Assembly (NCBI GenBank): GCA_937775205.1
Contig: CALKBX010000012.1
Location: 1-64,000 of the forward strand
Direction of reading: 5' to 3'
DNA length: 64,000 nucleotides
DNA from: an uncultured Verrucomicrobiae bacterium
GTDB taxonomy: Bacteria; Verrucomicrobiota; Verrucomicrobiia; Limisphaerales; UBA1100
In this document: positions 58,684-64,000 of the stretch, piece after piece
Layout: every line of letters begins with the position of its first letter
Position numbering within the stretch: the first letter of the stretch is position 1
Notes under the pieces: model-generated
Told to the model about the DNA's origin: nothing
Seen by the model: the letters and a program-made list of their open reading frames with translations, nothing else
Databases searched by the model: none
Translations under genes and position numbers: made by a program

Positions 58684-59616
58684 GTGAAAGATTTTTATCA
58701 TGTGCCTGTTTTGGGAGATGCTGTTCTTGAGGGTTTGAGAGCGCATGAAGCGGGTCGTTTTGCGGATGGGACGCTGGGTGGGGGTGGTCATGCCGAATTA
58801 ATTTTGAAAGCCAGTGCTGGGAACTGGCTTGGGGGAAGCGATCGGGATGGCGCGGCTGTGGAGGCTGCGTCGTCCCGGCTCGCGCCCTACGCAGATCGAG
58901 TGGAGATTAGGCGAGGCAAATTCAGTGACTTATTGAAATGGATTGAGGCGGGAACGTTGGACGGGATTTTGTTGGATTTAGGGGTGAGTTCGCCTCAATT
59001 GGATGAAAAAGAACGAGGGTTTAGTTTGCAACAGGAAGGCCCGTTGGACATGAGGATGGATAAAACGCAAATGGAAACTGCTGCCGACTGGGTTAACACC
59101 CGGCCGGAATCTGAGTTGGCAGATTTGTTTTGGCGCGACGGCGGTGAGCGTCAGTCACGAAAAATCGCGAAGGCAATTATTTATTCAAGGAAAGATTCGG
59201 AAATAAAAACAACAACACAATTAGCTGCGTTGGTGGAAAAGGCTTGCCCACGATTTGGGCGCAAGGTGCATCCGGCGACACGTGTGTTTCAGGCATTGCG
59301 AATTGCGGTGAATGATGAACTGAATGAATTACGGGAAGGCTTGCCGAAGGTTTGCAGTTTGATCAAACCGGGAGGTCGTTTGGCGGTAATCACATTTCAT
59401 TCTGGGGAGGATCGGATAGTAAAAAAATTTGGGAGAGAAGAGGCGCGTGACTACGACGTGCCGGGGGAAGAAGATGTGCCGGACATGCGGGTGCCAAGGC
59501 CGGCACGCATGCGTTGGGTTAATCGTAAAGCCATTCGCGCGAGTGAATGTGAATTGGAGGCTAACCCACGTGCGCGCAGCGCGCAGTTGCGGGTGCTTGA
59601 AATGATAGGGGAATGA
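58684..59616 (+). CDS. rsmH: 16S rRNA (cytosine(1402)-N(4))-methyltransferase RsmH
   Basis: 310 residues from GTG 58684, three bases after the preceding stop. SAM-binding loop GTLGGGGHAELIL at about 29-41, then GILLDLGVSSPQLDEKERGF, LDMRMD, HPATRVFQALRIAVNDEL, GGRLAVITFHSGEDRIVK and a C-terminal RARSAQLRVLE. Methylates C1402 in the ribosomal P site. Formerly MraW, it is the usual second gene after mraZ. Intact, in contrast to the gene before it. Confidence 0.96.
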   Translation: MKDFYHVPVLGDAVLEGLRAHEAGRFADGTLGGGGHAELILKASAGNWLGGSDRDGAAVEAASSRLAPYADRVEIRRGKFSDLLKWIEAGTLDGILLDLGVSSPQLDEKERGFSLQQEGPLDMRMDKTQMETAADWVNTRPESELADLFWRDGGERQSRKIAKAIIYSRKDSEIKTTTQLAALVEKACPRFGRKVHPATRVFQALRIAVNDELNELREGLPKVCSLIKPGGRLAVITFHSGEDRIVKKFGREEARDYDVPGEEDVPDMRVPRPARMRWVNRKAIRASECELEANPRARSAQLRVLEMIGE

Positions 59617-59626
59617 AAGGCGAACA

Positions 59627-62104
59627 ATGAAGGAAAATCCATTCATTCAAAAATTGGTGTGCGGGATCGGAGTTCTTACAATGGCTGCACAGGCAGCGAT
59701 AGGTCCTAGTGGCGAAGTTTTTACTTTGGGCGGCGAATTGCCCGGACATCAGAGCAATCCACATTTGTCATTTAACTATGACGGGGGTTTTGTGGTTTGG
59801 GAGCATGTTTCAAAAATTAGCAACGGTGCGCGGATTCTTGTACAGCCAATGAATGTGTTGATGGAGCACAATGGTTCGCCGGTTCGCGTGAGTGAATCTA
59901 CTGTGCGCGATAATGAAAAAAAACCTAAGGTGTGTGTGATGCCGAATGGCGGTGCAGTGGTGGTTTGGGAGGCGGGTCCGCGTAAGGCACGGAATGTATA
60001 CGTTAGATTTTTAGATATGTCGGGAAGGCCGCTGGGGGGAGCTAAAATTGTAAATTCGTTTAAGCGCGGCAATCAAGATAATCCGAGTGTTGCGGTGAAT
60101 CAAAAGGGTGATGTTTGGGTTGCGTGGGAAAGTCAATATCAAGATGGCGCTGCAAATGGGGTTTATGCACGCCGATTTAATGCACAAGGTATTATGGTTG
60201 GTTCGGAAATTCAAGTGAGTCAGACCATTAAATGGAATCAGTTTAATCCTGATATCACTACTTTGAAAAATGGAAATTTCGTGATTGCGTGGGTGAACGA
60301 AGTGGAGCACGGCAAGCAGCTCGCCATGGCTGGCACCGGTACCTATGGCCAAGCCGGTGCGGGGGAAAGCATGAAACAAGTGAGCGTTTCGTTTATGCGT
60401 AGTCGTGTTATGGGGCGAATTATTGATGGGACCGGAAGACTTTTGGGAAACGAATTCCGTGTTGATGGGGGACAGGCGCTCTGCTCGAATCCTGATGTTG
60501 CGGGAACTGCGGGTGGTGGATTCGCGGTCGCGTGGGAAGAGCTAAACGAAAGTGGGCTTGGGATGGGGCAGGATGTATATTCACGACGTTTTAGTGTGAA
60601 TGGGCAACCCACAAGTGAGCGCCAGCAACACAATAAATTTGTGGGCGGGGATCAGGTAAATCCATCACTGGCAGTGACTGAAGATGGGGTGTTAGTCGTT
60701 TGGGCCTGTGGTTCTAACATAAATCAAGGCGAAGAGATTCATGGTCGTTTGCTATCGGGGGGCGCAGAAATGCGCATCAATACACAAGTGCTAAACCGGC
60801 AGTACATGGCAGCGGCTGCAGGAAATGGAAAAGGAAACCTGATGGTTGTCTGGGCGGATGTGGTGAGCCCGGTTAGTATTATATTAAAGGCAAGGCGGTT
60901 CACAACTGCGAATCCGTCGACGAATTTGGCTGCCGGTTCTGATGTGGTCGGAGGAGGGCAAGGTCCAAAAAAAATTGTATTAGTTGCCCAAAAAGAAAAA
61001 AAAGGTCCAGGTAGAACATCCATGAGGGTGAAGAACGAACAGGCATTGGGCAATATAGTTATAAAGCATGAGAGTGAAATAACAGAAGCAGTGCGCACTT
61101 CAACAGCTTCAGCCAAGGCTGCCGCGAACGCGGTGCGAAATGCGGCAAGCCAAAATTCTAGTTCACAACAAACGAGAAGTGCAGCGGAGATAAATGCTCC
61201 GCAAGTCGCGATTGCTGTGGCGCGTCCGGTGAATGCTCAAGTTTCGCGACCATCAGAAAACCAAGGGAATGGGATCCAAAATACATTCAGAGAGGTAAGT
61301 CCAAGTTTTGGTATGCACACAGGCGGCAGTGCAGGTTTAGGGGGAGCGGGGCGGGTAAGTACCATGCGACGTCCGGTTTCAATTCGAATCGGATCACAAG
61401 GCAATGTAGTGTCACGATCGCCAGTGTCTCCGGGATTTACACAACAGGCGGCTGGAAGCGTGAAAATCGGAATTCAGAGTTCGACCGGTGGGCGCGCGCC
61501 AGTTTCAATAGCCACAACTCAGGCAGCGCGAAATACGCTGTTATCGTCGGCCCGCACCTATACCGGAGCTCGAAGATTGGGAACAATGCGTCAGGCGCCA
61601 AATATCCGAAGTCGTCCAATGATTTCATCGACGGCAAGTCGGGCTGCGAATAATGTACAAAATAGATTGTCTAATGGAAGTAACAATCAGGGTGTTTTCG
61701 CTCCGAACGTTGCTAGAAGTCCAATCACACAAGCGAGGCCAAATGGTTATTCTGGAACTTCGCTGGGTCGCAATATTTCTGGAAGAAATTTAGGCCAAAT
61801 ATTCAGGGGAGGATCTACAGCCGCAGAAAGGCGGATTCAAGAAATACGCACAAAGGCAAATGAAGGCACGGATCAAGCACAGCAAAATCGAAAAATCCCC
61901 CTTCCATCTTCAGTGACCCTGCAAAATGGGCGGGTAAATTTGAGGTTTAACAGTAGACCAGGAAGCCGATATGTAGTCGAAATGTCAAACGACAAGAACA
62001 ACTGGAGAGCGGTCGGCAGGACGCAAGTGGGCACGGGGAGTATAATGAACGTGCCAATTCAATCTAATGGGCAGCGTTTCATTCGTGTTGTGCCGCGTGA
62101 TTAG
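59627..62104 (+). CDS. Large secreted beta-propeller-like protein with Ala/Ser-rich segment
   Basis: 825 residues, intact, with a signal peptide (LVCGIGVLTMAAQAAIG). Residues about 30-450 hold repeated blades around VVWEAGPRKARNVYVRF, WVAWESQYQDGAANGVYARRF and VAWEELNESGLGMGQDVYSR, a pattern of secreted propeller-like proteins. About 480-770 is low-complexity, rich in Ala, Ser, Arg and Asn. The C-terminus (RVNLRFNSRPGSRYVVEM then SNDKNNW, ending QRFIRVVP) resembles a small C-terminal domain common in secreted Verrucomicrobia proteins. It sits between rsmH and ftsL, 10 and 6 bases away, so it is almost surely co-transcribed with division genes. Role unknown. Confidence 0.82.
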   Translation: MKENPFIQKLVCGIGVLTMAAQAAIGPSGEVFTLGGELPGHQSNPHLSFNYDGGFVVWEHVSKISNGARILVQPMNVLMEHNGSPVRVSESTVRDNEKKPKVCVMPNGGAVVVWEAGPRKARNVYVRFLDMSGRPLGGAKIVNSFKRGNQDNPSVAVNQKGDVWVAWESQYQDGAANGVYARRFNAQGIMVGSEIQVSQTIKWNQFNPDITTLKNGNFVIAWVNEVEHGKQLAMAGTGTYGQAGAGESMKQVSVSFMRSRVMGRIIDGTGRLLGNEFRVDGGQALCSNPDVAGTAGGGFAVAWEELNESGLGMGQDVYSRRFSVNGQPTSERQQHNKFVGGDQVNPSLAVTEDGVLVVWACGSNINQGEEIHGRLLSGGAEMRINTQVLNRQYMAAAAGNGKGNLMVVWADVVSPVSIILKARRFTTANPSTNLAAGSDVVGGGQGPKKIVLVAQKEKKGPGRTSMRVKNEQALGNIVIKHESEITEAVRTSTASAKAAANAVRNAASQNSSSQQTRSAAEINAPQVAIAVARPVNAQVSRPSENQGNGIQNTFREVSPSFGMHTGGSAGLGGAGRVSTMRRPVSIRIGSQGNVVSRSPVSPGFTQQAAGSVKIGIQSSTGGRAPVSIATTQAARNTLLSSARTYTGARRLGTMRQAPNIRSRPMISSTASRAANNVQNRLSNGSNNQGVFAPNVARSPITQARPNGYSGTSLGRNISGRNLGQIFRGGSTAAERRIQEIRTKANEGTDQAQQNRKIPLPSSVTLQNGRVNLRFNSRPGSRYVVEMSNDKNNWRAVGRTQVGTGSIMNVPIQSNGQRFIRVVPRD

Positions 62105-62110
62105 TGTGGA

Positions 62111-62500
62111 ATGGGAATAAGAATGAATCGAAAACGTAAAACAATATCCGTACGCTTCGGGCCTGCGCTCAAGGCGGTGTTAATTTGTCTCGTCACCTGC
62201 AGCCTCGGCTTGGGGTATGTTTGGCAAAAGAAACAAATCAACGACCTCGGCGCGCAGATTAAGGAGAACGAAAACAAGCTGGAGGATTTGCGGCGCGAAA
62301 ACAAACGCCGCGGCGACACGCTGGCGTATTTGATGAGTCCGCAGGAGTTGGACGCGCGCTTGCGCCAACTCGGGCTGGATCTCGAGGTGCCGCGACCGGA
62401 ACAAATCGTGGTGCTGGTTGACGCGAAGACCAAAGCGGACCTAACGACGGCCGTTACGTACGGCCAGTCGCTAGGCCCTTCCTCCAGCCGAGGAGTGTGA
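62111..62500 (+). CDS. ftsL: FtsL-like cell-division protein
   Basis: 129 residues (ATG 62123 is an alternative start). A basic cytoplasmic N-terminus (MNRKRK), a single membrane helix (ALKAVLICLVTCSLGLGYVW), then a coiled coil (QINDLGAQIKENENKLEDLR) and ELDARLRQLGLDLEVPRPEQ, typical of FtsL/DivIC proteins. Identity is supported by position directly before the class B penicillin-binding protein. Its stop and the next ATG share the sequence TGAATG. Confidence 0.85.
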   Translation: MGIRMNRKRKTISVRFGPALKAVLICLVTCSLGLGYVWQKKQINDLGAQIKENENKLEDLRRENKRRGDTLAYLMSPQELDARLRQLGLDLEVPRPEQIVVLVDAKTKADLTTAVTYGQSLGPSSSRGV

Positions 62501-64000
62501 ATGGAGGAAAAAAGCACCATACAGAATCGCAAAGGAGCCCGGCGCTGGCTTTTCTTTTTTGCCGCCGTGATGCTGCTTTCTTTCGGCGCGCTCGGCTATC
62601 GCCTCATTGATCTCCAAGTGCTGCGGCACGATGAGCTGCAATCATCTCGCGCGCGACAATACTATTCGCACCCTCATCCGCGAACCGCGGCGGGGCGACA
62701 TCCGCGACATCCGCGGTAACCTGCTCGCCACCAGTTTATTTGTGAAAACCATCTGCGCAGATCCAGCGCTCATTGGCCAGTGGCATCCTCATGTGGCGCA
62801 CGCCTTGGCGCCCATTTTGGATTTGGATGAACAAGCCTGAGCCAGCGACTCAAACCACAAATGATGCTCAATGAACAGGGCATCCTTCGCACTAATCGTT
62901 ACGTCGTCCTCAAGCGCAAAGTGCCGCGCGAACTGTGGGAGCAGGCAGCCGGTGCATTGCGCGATATGGGATTGGGATTGGACGAATCCAAGTTCAACCG
63001 CAAACAGCGTCTTGCGTTCCGGAGTCTTGCGGCGGCAATCGGTTTTTGCCGATCGCAAGGAAGATCAGTTGCGCGTGTACCCCGGCAAACATCACGCAGC
63101 GCACGTGCTCGGTTTTGTTGGCGGCGTTGACCATCGCGGCAAGGAAGGCATCGAGCGCGTGCTCGATAGCAAACTCGTGGGCTCCCGCGGCTGGCGTGTC
63201 ACCGAAACCGATTCCCGCAAGCGGGAAGTAGTCGCGCTCCGCCAGCAGGATGTTGCCCCGCGCAACGGGCTGCACGTCGTGCTCACCATCGATTCCGGCG
63301 TGCAACACATCGTCGAGGCCGAGCTCGCCAAGGCGATGGCCAAGCATCAGCCGCTCGGCATCACCGCCATCGTCGTGCGGCCCAAGGACCGGCGCCATCG
63401 TGGCCATGGCCAACCTGCCCGATTTTGACCCCAACGCCCCCGGCATCGCCAAGCCGGAAACCCGCCGCAACCGCGCGGTTACCGACACCGCCGAGCCCGG
63501 CTCCACCTTTAAAATCGTCCCCGTCGCCGCCGCGCTCAACGAACGGATCGTTAGCCTCTGCCTCCACGTTTCATCTGCGAAAACGGATCGTTCCGATACG
63601 CCGGGCGCGTGTTGCGCGACCACCACGCGTACGGAAGCCTTACGGTCAAAGCCATCATCACCAAGTCCTCCAACATCGGCGCGGCCAAGGTGGGCCTTCG
63701 CCTCGGCGCGCCGCGTTTGCACGCTTATATGCAGCGGTTTGGTTTCGGTGCCCGCTCGCGAATTAGTTTGCCCGGTGAGGTGCGCGGCACGGTGCATCCA
63801 TTAAAAAAATGGAACAAACTTTCCATCACCCGCGTGCCGATGGGCCACGAGGTAGCGGCTACGCCTTTGCAAATGGCGATGATGATGAGCGCCATCGCCA
63901 ATGGCGGAAAGTTGATGCGGCCGATGGTGATGGATCATCTCGAGAATGACCGCGGGCGGGTGGTAGTGCAGTATCATCCCGAGCCCGTGCGGCAGGTGGT
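62501..64000 (+). CDS. ftsI: Division transpeptidase FtsI (PBP3), partial, indels
   Basis: Class B penicillin-binding protein, cut by the right edge. N-terminal helix WLFFFAAVMLLSFGALGYRL, then RRGDIRDIRGNLLATS, YPGKHHAAHVLGFVGG, HVVLTIDSGVQHIVEAEL, IVAMANLPDFDPNAPG, the active-site serine in AEPGSTFKIV, the SxN motif in ITKSSNIGAAKVGL, and ITRVPMGHEVAATPLQMA. The KTG motif would lie beyond the edge. At least five indels alternate the frames, near 62655, 62838, 63040, 63388 and 63565. All conserved motifs survive, so the gene is probably intact in the organism. Confidence 0.9.

Noticed and set aside
62501..64000. ftsI as a pseudogene
   Set aside because: All transpeptidase motifs in the window survive and the breaks are single-base events in an otherwise essential gene, so sequence error is more likely.

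Overview
The window looks like a chromosomal segment of a Gram-negative member of the PVC group, most likely a Verrucomicrobiota bacterium. Pointers to PVC bacteria are the PSD1 cytochrome/DUF1549-DUF1553 protein paired with a DUF1501 protein, a zinc-ribbon protein with a planctomycete-type cytochrome c domain, DUF1080 and ThuA proteins, and many secreted TPR proteins. lpxD implies lipid A. An mraZ-rsmH-ftsL-ftsI cluster implies a peptidoglycan divisome, which argues against most Planctomycetes. Species cannot be named from the sequence.

Layout. 1-4.4 kb: zinc-ribbon/cytochrome protein, deoC, mdh, an M50 protease (all leftward) and a rightward Ppx/GppA phosphatase. 4.5-11.3 kb: a tight leftward block argJ-argB-argD-argF-ispH-dgt. 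11.5-16.2 kb: an EamA permease, two paralogous TPR proteins and an enolase-superfamily enzyme. 16.4-27.8 kb: the most striking block, six closely spaced rightward genes: two very large exported TPR proteins, ExbB, ExbD, a membrane-anchored protein with a roughly 550-residue Ala/Ser repeat spacer and a C-terminal alpha/alpha-toroid, and a DUF1080 protein. 27.8-34.7 kb, leftward: ThuA, a TPR-peroxiredoxin lipoprotein, argC, rpsI, rplM, lpxD, panD. 34.8-43.1 kb: Gfo/Idh oxidoreductase, a sodium symporter, a TIM-barrel isomerase, a DUF2007-like protein, and DUF1501 plus PSD1. 43.3-48 kb: recN, an MBL-fold hydrolase, a second TIM-barrel protein and a secreted zincin. 48.1-55 kb: tatD, a membrane protein, the TCA operon gltA-sucC-sucD, a RibD-type reductase and queA. 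55.1-64 kb: mraZ, a large secreted protein, rsmH, a second large secreted protein, ftsL and ftsI (cut by the right edge).

The main candidate for an undescribed system is the 16.4-27.8 kb block. Its gene content parallels Tol-Pal/TonB machines: an ExbB/ExbD proton-driven motor, a third inner-membrane protein with a long periplasmic spacer, and TPR partners in the role CpoB has in Tol-Pal. The terminal domain is a toroid instead of a TonB/TolA domain. The interruption of the division cluster by two secreted-protein genes in AT-richer DNA is the second main observation.

Two families of palindromic intergenic repeats, two copies each, sit at gene 3' ends; their edges carry or touch the stop codons of the neighbouring genes. 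Many conserved genes (dgt, ispH, argF, argD, argB, the symporter, DUF1501, ftsI and others) are broken by single-base indels, several in homopolymers, while 13.6-36 kb is clean. This looks like patchy sequence quality more than gene decay. These genes are given as whole loci with the breaks described. No rRNA, tRNA, CRISPR array or insertion sequence was recognised, and no gap between genes exceeds 300 bases.
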